Shown here: piece by piece, positions 25,425 through 33,776 of the stretch
Position numbering within the stretch: position 1 is the first letter of the stretch
Layout of the letters: each line of letters begins with the position of its first letter
DNA from: Polaromonas sp. CF318
GTDB lineage: Bacteria > Pseudomonadota > Gammaproteobacteria > Burkholderiales > Burkholderiaceae_C
Direction: 5' to 3'
Length of the DNA: 64,000 nt
Assembly (NCBI RefSeq): GCF_000282655.1
Contig: NZ_AKIV01000056.1
Coordinates: 1-64,000, forward strand
Program-made: the position numbers and the translations under genes
The notes under the pieces: model-generated
What the model was told of the DNA's origin: nothing
The model's database searches: none
The model's input: the letters and a program-made list of their open reading frames with translations, nothing else

Positions 25425-26570
25425 ATGGACAACATCTACATCACCCCCGAGCACGAGCTGCTGCGCGAGCAGGTCGCGCGCTTTATCGCGCGCGAGGTCG
25501 AGCCTTTTGCCTCTGCCTGGGAAGAAGAAGGCTGCGTGCCGCGCGAGGTGCTGCGCAAGCTGGGTGAGGCCGGCCTGCTGGGCCTGATGTATGAGGCCGA
25601 CTACGGCGGCGCCGAGGCCGATGCGCTGAGCAACCTGGTGTTTGCCGAGGCGCTGTCGCAGTCGACCTTTGGCGGCTTCATCATCACGGTGCTGGTGCAT
25701 ACCGACATGGCCAGCCCGCATCTGTTCCACGCGGGCAATGCGGCGCAGAAGGCGCGCTACATGCCGGACGTGATTGCCGGCAAGACGATCACCGCGGTCG
25801 GTATCACCGAACCCGGCGCGGGCTCCGACGTGGCGGGCATGCGCATGACGGCCAAGCTCGAGAAGGGAAGCGAAGGCGACGAATGGGTGCTCAACGGCAC
25901 CAAGATGTTCATCACCAACGGCGTGCATGCGAACCTGTATTTCATCGCGGCCAAGACCGGTTCGGCACGGCACGATGTGTCCATGTTCATCGTCGAAAAA
26001 GGCACGCCGGGGTTTAGCGTGGGCCGCGCGCTCAAGAAGACCGGCTGGCTCTCGTCCGACACGGCCGAGCTGGTCTTCGACAACGTGCGCATCCCGGCCG
26101 GCAACCTGCTGGGCGAGGAGGGCAAGGGTTTTTATTCGGTCATGAAAAACTTCCAGACCGAACGCATCGCCCTCGCGGCCATGGCGGTGGGCCATTGCAC
26201 CCAGGCCATCAGGATGACGCTGGACTACGTGCGCCAGCGCCAGGCCTTTGGCGCCACGCTGTGGGACAAACAGACGATTCGCCAGCGCATCGCCATGCTG
26301 GACGCCAAGACGCGCGCGGCGCGGCAGTTCATGTACCACTGCGCCTGGTCGGTCACGCAAGGGCGCGACATCGTGCAGGAGGTCTCCATGCTCAAGGCGC
26401 TGACGGGTGAACTCGTCAACGAGGTGTTGCAGACCTGCCAGCAGTTCCACGGCGGCATGGGGTTTATCCGCGAGACGGCGATCGAGCGCCTGTGGCGCGA
26501 CGCGCGCGTGCTGGGCATAGGCGGCGGCGCGACCGAAGTGATGCTGGAAGAAGTGGCCAAACGGTATTAA
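25425..26570 (+). CDS. Acyl-CoA dehydrogenase within the liu block
   Basis: A 381-residue acyl-CoA dehydrogenase with the flavin motif [13 protein letters not shown] and the crotonase-independent CoA site typical of the family. The usual C-terminal Glu is absent: the motif reads LGIGGGATEVM. Glu246 in NFQTERIALAA lies at the alternative helix-G position used by isovaleryl- and long-chain enzymes, so it should still be active. Its substrate is not clear; place between liuB and liuC suggests a branched acyl-CoA, perhaps a second isovaleryl- or a citronellyl-type chain. It is 25 bases after liuB and 13 before liuC, so part of the operon. Confidence 0.92.
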   Translation: MDNIYITPEHELLREQVARFIAREVEPFASAWEEEGCVPREVLRKLGEAGLLGLMYEADYGGAEADALSNLVFAEALSQSTFGGFIITVLVHTDMASPHLFHAGNAAQKARYMPDVIAGKTITAVGITEPGAGSDVAGMRMTAKLEKGSEGDEWVLNGTKMFITNGVHANLYFIAAKTGSARHDVSMFIVEKGTPGFSVGRALKKTGWLSSDTAELVFDNVRIPAGNLLGEEGKGFYSVMKNFQTERIALAAMAVGHCTQAIRMTLDYVRQRQAFGATLWDKQTIRQRIAMLDAKTRAARQFMYHCAWSVTQGRDIVQEVSMLKALTGELVNEVLQTCQQFHGGMGFIRETAIERLWRDARVLGIGGGATEVMLEEVAKRY

Positions 26571-26583
26571 GGGAAGCAGGACC

Positions 26584-27375
26584 ATGAACCATTTATTGAT
26601 AGACGTCACCGGGCACGTCGCCACCGTCACCCTGAACCGCCCCGAGGTGCGCAACGCCTTTAACGAGGAGGTGATCGCCGAGATGACCCAGGCTTTTGTC
26701 GAGCTGGGCCTGCGCGATGACCTGCGATGCGTGGTGCTGGCGGCCCAGGGCCCGGCCTTTTGCGCGGGTGCGGACCTGAACTGGATGCGCAGCATGGCCG
26801 ACTACACCTACAAACAGAACCTGGAGGACGCGGGCCGCCTGGCGACCATGCTCCAGGCCGTGTATGAATGCCCCAAGCCCGTCATTGCCCGCGTGCAGGG
26901 CGATGTGTACGCGGGGGGCATGGGCCTGGTGGCGGCTTGCGACATGGCTGTGTCCGTCGATACCGCCGGCTACTGCCTCAGCGAAGTCAAGCTGGGCCTG
27001 ATCCCGGCCACCATCAGCCCCTATGTGATTCGCGCCATGGGCGAGCGCGCGGCGCACCGTTACTTTTTGACGGCCGAGCGCTTTGACGCGGCCGAGGCGC
27101 TGCGCATAGGCTTTGTGCACGAGCTCGTGGCGGCCGACGCGCTGGACGCCAAAGTGGCCGAGCTTGTGAAAACCCTGGTCAATGCCGGCCCCGAGGCCGT
27201 GAAGCTGTGCAAAAAGCTGGTGCAGGACGTGGCGGGGCAGGCCATCACACACGAACTCACGCAGATGACGGTGCAGGCGATTGCCGACGTGCGCGTGAGC
27301 CCTGAAGGCCGTGAGGGCGTTCAGTCGTTTTTGCAAAAGCGCAAGCCCGACTGGTTGCCTTCCAAGCCAGACTGA
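26584..27375 (+). CDS. liuC: Methylglutaconyl-CoA hydratase (enoyl-CoA hydratase family)
   Basis: Crotonase-fold enzyme of 263 residues that adds water to 3-methylglutaconyl-CoA to give HMG-CoA. The oxyanion-hole segments are FCAGADLNWMRSM and VYAGGMGLVAACDMAVS, and LSEVKLGLIPATISPYV is the family stretch near the active site. The context, after liuB and before liuD and liuE, picks the methylglutaconyl activity out of a broad family. GGAAGCAGG precedes the ATG by a few bases. The next gene follows after four bases. Confidence 0.93.
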   Translation: MNHLLIDVTGHVATVTLNRPEVRNAFNEEVIAEMTQAFVELGLRDDLRCVVLAAQGPAFCAGADLNWMRSMADYTYKQNLEDAGRLATMLQAVYECPKPVIARVQGDVYAGGMGLVAACDMAVSVDTAGYCLSEVKLGLIPATISPYVIRAMGERAAHRYFLTAERFDAAEALRIGFVHELVAADALDAKVAELVKTLVNAGPEAVKLCKKLVQDVAGQAITHELTQMTVQAIADVRVSPEGREGVQSFLQKRKPDWLPSKPD

Positions 27376-27379
27376 AGCC

Positions 27380-28048
27380 ATGAACACCCTGGACACCGCA
27401 CAACTGATCGCCCTGGCCGGTGCGCTGGGCTGGGCCAGCGGCGTGCGCCTTTACCTGGTGGTGTTGCTGACCGGCCTGGCGGGTTTTATGGGCTGGGTGC
27501 AGCTGCCGTCCGGCCTGCAGCTGCTGGCCCACCCGGTGGTGCTGGGCATCAGCGGTTTTATGGTGTTTGTGGAATTTTTTGCCGACAAGATTCCGGGCCT
27601 GGATTCTTTGTGGGATGTGGTGCACGGCGTGATCCGCATCCCGGCCGGCGCGGCGCTGGCGGCCGCGGTGTTTGGCGGCGACAACGGCCTGGGCGCGCTG
27701 GTGGCGGCCCTGCTGGGCGGCACCCTGGCGGCCACCAGCTTTGCCGCCAAGGCCACTACGCGCGCGGCCATCAATACCTCGCCCGAACCTTTCAGCAATA
27801 TCGGCGCCTCGCTGCTGGAGGACGGCCTGGTGCCGCTGGGCCTGTGGCTGGCGATTGTGCATCCCCTGGTTTTTGTGGTGCTGCTGGCCTTGGTGCTGGT
27901 GCTCAGTGTCTGGTTGATACGCCTTTGCTGGCGCTTCTTGCGTCAGCTGTTTGTGCGCGTGGCGCGCATTTTCAGCGGCAAGCCGGATCCTGGCACTGCC
28001 GCCGCTTTTACCTTGAAGTCTCCCTTTTCAAAGAACGACCATGTTTAA
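27380..28048 (+). CDS. DUF4126 membrane protein
   Basis: A 222-residue inner-membrane protein with at least five hydrophobic segments (about 9-35, 45-62, 85-100, 103-120 and 155-180), of the DUF4126 family. Motifs include GWASGVRLYLVVLLTGL and SLLEDGLVPLGLWLA. Function is unknown. It starts four bases after liuC. Its stop codon overlaps the copied start of liuD (ATGTTTAA at 28041-28048), so before the small rearrangement the two genes probably overlapped. Confidence 0.85.
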   Translation: MNTLDTAQLIALAGALGWASGVRLYLVVLLTGLAGFMGWVQLPSGLQLLAHPVVLGISGFMVFVEFFADKIPGLDSLWDVVHGVIRIPAGAALAAAVFGGDNGLGALVAALLGGTLAATSFAAKATTRAAINTSPEPFSNIGASLLEDGLVPLGLWLAIVHPLVFVVLLALVLVLSVWLIRLCWRFLRQLFVRVARIFSGKPDPGTAAAFTLKSPFSKNDHV

Positions 28049-28203
28049 AAAAATCCTTATTGCAAATCGGGGCGACCAGCGGCAAAGCCGCGCAGCAGCG
28101 AAGCTAAATTGCATGGCACGCGAAGCGTGCGCAGGGTATTTCACCGCGAAAGTTAACGATGTTTAAAAAAATCCTCATTGCCAATCGCGGTGAAATAGCC
28201 TGC
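28041..28203 (+). repeat. Partial duplication and inverted repeat around the liuD start
   Basis: The first 35 bases of liuD appear twice in direct order: 28041-28075 and 28159-28193, 118 bases apart, with four or so mismatches (ATGTTTAAAAAAATCC in both). In addition 28131-28148 is an inverted match to 28186-28203, 17 of 18 pairs with one G/G mismatch (core TATTTCACCGCG against CGCGGTGAAATA). The loop of this stem holds the real liuD start codon. The upstream copy opens a 41-codon frame that ends at TAA 28164-28166, overlapping the true start. Confidence 0.85.
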
Positions 28204-30150
28204 CGCGTGGCTGCGACTGCGCGCCGCATGGCCATCCAGTCCGTTGCCGTGTATTCCGACGCCGATGCGGGCGCCAAGCATGTGGGCTTTTGCGACGAGG
28301 CCGTGCACATAGGCGGCAGCGCGCCCAAGGACAGTTATTTGCGCTGGGAGCGCATCATCGAAGCGGCCAAGGCCACGGGCGCCGAGGCGATCCACCCGGG
28401 CTACGGCTTTCTGAGCGAGAACGAGGAGTTCGCCCAGGCCTGCGCCACTGCCGGCCTGGTCTTTATCGGCCCGCCGGCCTCGGCCATCAAGGCCATGGGT
28501 CTGAAGGCCGAGTCCAAACAGCTGATGGAAAAAGCCGGTGTACCGCTGGTGCCCGGCTACCACGGCAGCGACCAGGACCCGGCGCTGCTCAAGCGTGAGG
28601 CCGACCGCATTGGCTACCCGGTGTTGATCAAGGCCAGCGCGGGCGGCGGCGGCAAGGGCATGCGTGCGGTGGACAAGAGCGAAGACTTTGAGGCCGCGCT
28701 GGCATCCTGCAAGCGCGAGGCCATCAACAGCTTTGGCGACGACGCGGTGCTGGTCGAAAAATACGCGCAGCGCCCGCGCCATATCGAGATACAGGTGTTT
28801 GGCGACACCCACGGCAACTATGTCTACCTGTTCGAGCGCGACTGCTCGGTGCAGCGCCGCCACCAGAAGGTGCTGGAAGAGGCGCCGGCCCCCGGCATGA
28901 CGGAAGCCATGCGCCAGCAGATGGGCGAGGCGGCGGTGGCGGCCGCGCGCGCCGTGAACTACGTGGGCGCCGGCACGGTCGAGTTCATTGTCGAGCAGCG
29001 CAGCGATGGCTCCATGAACTTCTTCTTTATGGAGATGAATACGCGCTTGCAGGTGGAGCACCCGGTGACCGAGGCCATCACCGGCCTGGACCTGGTGGAA
29101 TGGCAGTTGCGTGTGGCCTCGGGCGAAAAGCTGCCGCTGGCGCAGGAGCAGCTGCGCATCAACGGCCATGCCATCGAGGCGCGCATCTGCGCCGAAACGC
29201 CGGACAACAACTTCCTGCCGGCCACCGGCAGCCTGCATGTCTACAAAAAACCGGCGCACACGGCCTTTGAACGAGGGCAGGTGCGTGTGGACGACGGCGT
29301 GCGCGAGGGCGATGCGATTTCGCCCTACTACGACTCCATGGTGGCCAAGCTCATCGTGCACGGCGCCACGCGCGAAGAGGCGCTGGCCCGGCTGGACGAT
29401 GCGCTGGCGCAGACCCGCATCGTGGGCCTGAGCACCAATGTGCAGTTTTTGCGTTACGTGGTGCGCAGCCCTTCGTTTGCCAAGGCCAACCTGGACACCG
29501 CGCTGATACAGCGCGAAGAAGCCGTGCTCTTCAAGCAGGAGCCCGTGGGCCTGGCCATGGCGGCCGCCGCGGCGGTGGCCAGGCAGCTGCTGGACGAGCG
29601 GGCCCTGGCGGGTGCGGACCCTTTCAGCCGCCGCGACGGCTGGCGCTCGCATGGCGTGGTGCAGCGGCGCTTTGAGTTTGAATTCCACGGCGAGCCGGCC
29701 AAGGCCGCATTGACCTACGGGCATGACGGCGCGCTGCACCTTGCTTTGGGCGATGTCGCGGGGCCGCTGTTGTTCACCGAAACCGCGCAGGGCATAGAGA
29801 TTCAATTCGCAGGCCAGCGCATGACGGCGGCCGTGTATGCGCAGGGCGAGCTGGACCACGTGTTCACGGCCAGGGGCGCGACGCAAATCCTCTCCATAGA
29901 CCTGCTGGCCCATGCGGGCGAGGCCCAGGCCGAGGGCGGCCGCCTGACGGCGCCCATGCCGGGCAAGGTCGTGTCCTTTGCCGTCAAGGCCGGCGACAAA
30001 GTGAGCAAGGGCCAGCCGCTGGCGGTGATGGAGGCCATGAAGATGGAGCATACGATCGCGGCCCCCGCCGACGGCACGGTGCAGGAATTGCTCTATGCGC
30101 CGGGCGACCAGGTCAACGAGGGCGCGGAATTGTTGAAAATAGCCGTTTGA
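28159..30150 (+). CDS. liuD: Methylcrotonyl-CoA carboxylase, biotin subunit
   Basis: Alpha subunit (663 residues): biotin carboxylase domain (about 1-450, opening MFKKILIANRGEIACRV, ATP-grasp loop SAGGGGKGMR, and EMNTRLQVEHPVTE), a linking BT domain (about 470-580) and a C-terminal biotinyl domain with Lys628 in AVMEAMKMEHT. It uses bicarbonate and ATP to load biotin for the LiuB subunit. I chose ATG 28159 because it alone leads into the full protein; the similar start at 28041 runs into a stop after 41 codons. No good ribosome site precedes 28159, and the stem described at 28131-28203 encloses the start, so translation may be limited or coupled. Confidence 0.95.
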   Translation: MFKKILIANRGEIACRVAATARRMAIQSVAVYSDADAGAKHVGFCDEAVHIGGSAPKDSYLRWERIIEAAKATGAEAIHPGYGFLSENEEFAQACATAGLVFIGPPASAIKAMGLKAESKQLMEKAGVPLVPGYHGSDQDPALLKREADRIGYPVLIKASAGGGGKGMRAVDKSEDFEAALASCKREAINSFGDDAVLVEKYAQRPRHIEIQVFGDTHGNYVYLFERDCSVQRRHQKVLEEAPAPGMTEAMRQQMGEAAVAAARAVNYVGAGTVEFIVEQRSDGSMNFFFMEMNTRLQVEHPVTEAITGLDLVEWQLRVASGEKLPLAQEQLRINGHAIEARICAETPDNNFLPATGSLHVYKKPAHTAFERGQVRVDDGVREGDAISPYYDSMVAKLIVHGATREEALARLDDALAQTRIVGLSTNVQFLRYVVRSPSFAKANLDTALIQREEAVLFKQEPVGLAMAAAAAVARQLLDERALAGADPFSRRDGWRSHGVVQRRFEFEFHGEPAKAALTYGHDGALHLALGDVAGPLLFTETAQGIEIQFAGQRMTAAVYAQGELDHVFTARGATQILSIDLLAHAGEAQAEGGRLTAPMPGKVVSFAVKAGDKVSKGQPLAVMEAMKMEHTIAAPADGTVQELLYAPGDQVNEGAELLKIAV

Positions 30151-30192
30151 GTTTGTTTTGGCTCCAAACGTAATTTCAGCGGGATTCTTTCA

Positions 30193-31131
30193 ATGCGCAT
30201 CAGTTTTTGCTGCTCCGACACCAAACCCCAGCCCTGGGTGGACGGCCTCAAGGCCGCCTTCCCCGAGGCCGATGTGACGCTATGGTCCGCGGGCGCTGTG
30301 CCGGCCGACTATGCGGTGGTCTGGCAGCCACCCCAGCAATTTTTTGACGAGCAGCAAGCGCTCAAGGGCATTTTCAATATAGGCGCGGGCGTCGATGCGC
30401 TCATGAAGCTGAATCTGCCGGCCGGTGTGCCAGTGGTGCGGCTGGACGATGCCGGCATGTCGGCCCAGATGGCCGAGTTTGTCTGCCATGCGGTGATACG
30501 CCATTTCCGCGAATTGGACGGCTATGAGGCCGACATTGCAGCGGGCAAGTGGTCCTACCGCAAGCCGCGCCTGCGCACGGACTATCCGATTGGCGTGATG
30601 GGCCTGGGCGTGCTCGGTGAACGCGTGAGCCGGGCACTCGCGCAATTTGATTTCCCGGTGAATGGCTGGAGCCGCTCGCCCAAGGCGGTGGAAGGCGTGC
30701 GGTGCTTTTCAGGCGAGGTGGGCAGTGCGGGCTTCCAGGACTTCCTGGCGGCCAGCCGCATCCTGGTCTGTTTGCTGCCGTTGACGCCGGACACCCAGGG
30801 CATCATGAACCGCGACACGCTGTCGCGGCTGCGGGCGGGTGGCTATGTGGTCAATGTGGCGCGCGGCGCCCACCTGGTGGAGGAGGACCTGCTGGCGCTG
30901 ATCGACAGCGGCCAGCTGGCCGGCGCGACGCTGGATGTGTTCCGCACCGAGCCGCTGCCGGCGGAGCATGCCTTCTGGAAACATCCCAAGGTCACCATCA
31001 CGCCGCATACCTCGGCCCGCACCCTGCGCGAGGAAAGCATTGCCCAGATCGCCGGGAAGATACGCAGCCTGGCGGGCGGTGCGCCGATTGCCAGCCTAGC
31101 CGGCGTGGTTGATCCGAAAAAGGGATACTGA
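30193..31131 (+). CDS. ghrA: Glyoxylate/hydroxypyruvate reductase A
   Basis: D-2-hydroxyacid dehydrogenase of 312 residues, GhrA type, reducing glyoxylate to glycolate or hydroxypyruvate to glycerate with NADPH. The Rossmann motif is GVMGLGVLGERVSRAL, with NGWSRSPK after it; catalytic Arg is in NVARGAHLVEEDL, Glu in RTEPLP and His in ITPHTSA. It lies between liuD and liuE, 42 bases after liuD, perhaps as a passenger in the operon. A link to the glyoxylate shunt, which AceK controls, is possible. Confidence 0.92.
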   Translation: MRISFCCSDTKPQPWVDGLKAAFPEADVTLWSAGAVPADYAVVWQPPQQFFDEQQALKGIFNIGAGVDALMKLNLPAGVPVVRLDDAGMSAQMAEFVCHAVIRHFRELDGYEADIAAGKWSYRKPRLRTDYPIGVMGLGVLGERVSRALAQFDFPVNGWSRSPKAVEGVRCFSGEVGSAGFQDFLAASRILVCLLPLTPDTQGIMNRDTLSRLRAGGYVVNVARGAHLVEEDLLALIDSGQLAGATLDVFRTEPLPAEHAFWKHPKVTITPHTSARTLREESIAQIAGKIRSLAGGAPIASLAGVVDPKKGY

Positions 31132-31175
31132 CTGGCCATTCGCCGCCCTCCTGAAGGCGGCTTGCAGGACACACT

Positions 31176-32096
31176 ATGAAACTACCCTCCAGAGTCAAGC
31201 TTGTCGACGTCGGCCCCCGCGACGGGCTGCAGAATGAAAAAGCCCAGGTGCCGGCCGCCGTCAAGATAGAGCTGGTGCACCGGCTGCAGGACGCGGGCCT
31301 GACCGAGATCGAGGTCACGAGTTTTGTGTCGCCCAAATGGGTGCCGCAAATGGCCGACAACGCCGAGGTGATGGCGGGCATACGGCGCAAGCCCGGTGTG
31401 CGCTATTCGGTGCTGACACCGAACATGAAGGGCTTTGAAGCCGCGATTGCGTCGCCGCGCGAGCTGTGGCCCGACGAGATCGTGGTGTTCGGCGCGGCCA
31501 GCGAGGCCTTCAGCCAGAAGAACATCAACTGTTCGATTGCCGAGAGCATTGAGCGCTTCAGGCCGGTGGTGGAAGCCGCGCGCGAGAAGGGTATTTATGT
31601 GCGTGGCGCGATGTCCTGCACCGTGGGCTGCCCTTACGAGGGTGAGATCGCGCCTGAACGCGTGGACATGCTGGCCGGACTGATGAAGGGCATAGGCGTG
31701 CAGCACGTGGGCGTGGCCGACACGATTGGCGTGGGCACGCCGCTCAAGGTGCAGCGCGCACTCGACGCGACGCTCAGGCACTTCGACCTCAACGACGTGT
31801 CGGGCCATTTCCATGACACCTACGGCCAGGCCCTGGGCAACACCCTGGCCTCGCTGCAGATGGGCGTCTGGCAGTTCGACACCTCCTCGGCCGGCCTGGG
31901 CGGCTGCCCTTTTGCCAAGGGCGCGACCGGCAATGTAGCCACTGAAGACGTGGTGTACATGTTGCACGGCATGGGCATTGAAACCGGCATAGATCTGGAC
32001 AAGCTCATCGATGCCGGAAAATTCATCAGCGACTTCCTGGGACGCAAACCGAATTCCCGCGCCGCGACGGCGCTTTTGAACAAGCGAGCGAATTGA
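31176..32096 (+). CDS. liuE: Hydroxymethylglutaryl-CoA lyase
   Basis: TIM-barrel lyase of 306 residues that splits HMG-CoA into acetyl-CoA and acetoacetate, the last step of leucine degradation. The metal and substrate motif VDVGPRDGLQNE is at the N terminus; the signature Cys is in GLGGCPFAKGATGNVATED; and HFHDTYGQALGN holds the metal histidines. It closes the liu block. The next gene starts one base after its stop region. Confidence 0.96.
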   Translation: MKLPSRVKLVDVGPRDGLQNEKAQVPAAVKIELVHRLQDAGLTEIEVTSFVSPKWVPQMADNAEVMAGIRRKPGVRYSVLTPNMKGFEAAIASPRELWPDEIVVFGAASEAFSQKNINCSIAESIERFRPVVEAAREKGIYVRGAMSCTVGCPYEGEIAPERVDMLAGLMKGIGVQHVGVADTIGVGTPLKVQRALDATLRHFDLNDVSGHFHDTYGQALGNTLASLQMGVWQFDTSSAGLGGCPFAKGATGNVATEDVVYMLHGMGIETGIDLDKLIDAGKFISDFLGRKPNSRAATALLNKRAN

Positions 32097-32097
32097 T

Positions 32098-32853
32098 ATG
32101 TGTGGTGCCGAGTTAAAAGCCTTGCCCGAGGGTGTTCAACGAGTGGCGGCTGTGCTGCGCGAATGCGGCCATCCGCATATGCCCGTGATGCTGGACGATG
32201 CGGCGCGCACCGCGCAGCAGGCGGCCGATGCGCTGGGCGTGCGCCTGGGGCAGATCGCCAAGAGCATCATTTTTCGCCGCAAGTCGGACGATGCCGCCGT
32301 GCTGGTCGTGACCTCGGGCGACAGGCGGGTCGATGAACGCAAGGTCGAGGCGCTGGTCTGTACTGACGGCAAGCGCGTGGGCCGGGCCGACGCGGATTTC
32401 GTGAAAAGCAAAACCGGTTTTTCCATAGGGGGCGTGTCTCCCGTGGGGCATATCAACCAGGCCGTGGTGCTGGTGGACCTGAGCCTGATGCGTTTTGACG
32501 AGGTCTGGGCCGCGGCCGGCCATCCGCATGCGGTGTTCAAGCTGATGCCGCAGGAGCTGGAACTGCTGACCGGCGCGCCCGTGGTCGACGTGGCCGTGGA
32601 CCTGGGCGAGGAGGCCATCGCGCGCGAGCAGGCCGTCGCCCGGGTGACGGAGCGCGGCCGCACGGTGGAGGCCGCGGGCGATGTGGTGCCTTCGCCCTGC
32701 ATCTCGGTGTGCCGCGTGAATGCCGACAGCGGGCTGTGCGAAGGCTGCTTTCGCACGCTGGGCGAGATCTCGGCCTGGGCGCGCTCCGGCCCCGAGGCGC
32801 AGCGCGAACTCTGGCGCACCATAGGCCAGCGCATGGCGGCGGTACGGGCCTGA
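32098..32853 (+). CDS. YbaK/ProX-type deacylase fused to a DUF1289 domain
   Basis: A 251-residue fusion. Residues about 10-170 form a YbaK/EbsC domain, the fold that removes wrong amino acids from tRNA (GQIAKSIIFRRKSDDAAVLV, with the catalytic-type Lys, and GFSIGGVSPVGH). Residues about 198-250 are a DUF1289 domain with four cysteines in PCISVCRVNADSGLCEGCFR, a likely metal site. In most bacteria these are separate proteins. The start ATG overlaps the end of liuE by close spacing (one base). The tRNA substrate cannot be named from this sequence. Confidence 0.88.
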   Translation: MCGAELKALPEGVQRVAAVLRECGHPHMPVMLDDAARTAQQAADALGVRLGQIAKSIIFRRKSDDAAVLVVTSGDRRVDERKVEALVCTDGKRVGRADADFVKSKTGFSIGGVSPVGHINQAVVLVDLSLMRFDEVWAAAGHPHAVFKLMPQELELLTGAPVVDVAVDLGEEAIAREQAVARVTERGRTVEAAGDVVPSPCISVCRVNADSGLCEGCFRTLGEISAWARSGPEAQRELWRTIGQRMAAVRA

Positions 32854-32890
32854 CCCTTGAACAACTGAGCCATAGAACGGAGAGAGTTTC

Positions 32891-33541
32891 ATGAAGCACA
32901 TCACTTTCTACTTTGATTTCATCTCTCCCTATGCCTACCTCGCCTTCGAACAGCTGCCTGAAGCCCTCAAGGGCCTGAGCTACAGCGTCAGCTACCGGCC
33001 GGTGCTTTTCGCCGCCCTGCTCAAGCACCACGGCCAGCTGGGCCCGGCCGAGATCGCGCCCAAGCGCGACTGGACCTACCGGCAGGTGCTGTGGCATGCG
33101 CACAGCAAGGGCATCGCCATGCAGATGCCGGCCAGCCATCCCTTCAACCCCTTGCCGCTGCTGCGGCTGGCCAGCGCCTGCGGCACGCCCGACGACCCGG
33201 CAAGCCCCAACCGCTATGTCTGCGAAACGATTTTTCGCCATGTCTGGCAGGGCGGGGGCGAGGCCGCGGATGCGCAGCGGCTTGCGGCGCTCACGGCGCA
33301 GCTTGCGCCGCAGCACACGCTGAAGGACGGCGAAGCCAAAGCGCAGCTCAAGAAGAACACCGACGAAGCCGTCGCGCGCGATGTGTTCGGCGTGCCCGCG
33401 ATGGAAGTCGACGGCAAAATTTTCTGGGGCTTCGACGCGCTGCCCATGCTGCGTGAGTACCTGCTGGGCAATGCCTGGTTTGAGGGCGAGGACTGGAACG
33501 GCGTGCGCAAGGTGGCCGTGGGTATTGCGCGCAAGGCGTAA
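32891..33541 (+). CDS. 2-hydroxychromene-2-carboxylate isomerase (DsbA-like fold)
   Basis: A 216-residue thioredoxin-fold protein of the HCCA isomerase/DsbA group. The glutathione-binding segment FYFDFISPYAYLAFEQLP has Ser in place of the CxxC of oxidoreductases, and VFGVPAMEVDGKIFWGFDAL is the family cis-Pro region. Related enzymes act in naphthalene breakdown, but many copies lie outside such clusters; no aromatic genes are here. GGAGAG precedes the ATG. The 235 bases that follow hold no gene I can support. Confidence 0.88.
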   Translation: MKHITFYFDFISPYAYLAFEQLPEALKGLSYSVSYRPVLFAALLKHHGQLGPAEIAPKRDWTYRQVLWHAHSKGIAMQMPASHPFNPLPLLRLASACGTPDDPASPNRYVCETIFRHVWQGGGEAADAQRLAALTAQLAPQHTLKDGEAKAQLKKNTDEAVARDVFGVPAMEVDGKIFWGFDALPMLREYLLGNAWFEGEDWNGVRKVAVGIARKA

Positions 33542-33776
33542 GCGGGCGTTTGGGCGCGTAAGCGAGTTTTACGCGGCGCGTAAGAAGGTTCTAGGCGTTT
33601 TCCCGGAGTGGCTTCGTATGCTGAAAAGTTTCTCAAGGGTTTCCCCTTGGGTTGTCAGCCACGCATAAGTTTCACGCAAGCTCCTGTTATTTTCACGTCA
33701 GAGCTAGGTCAGGGACTCCAAAAATAATCAGTGCAGCTTCCATACCGGAGGCCTTCACTATTTGGAGACACACATC

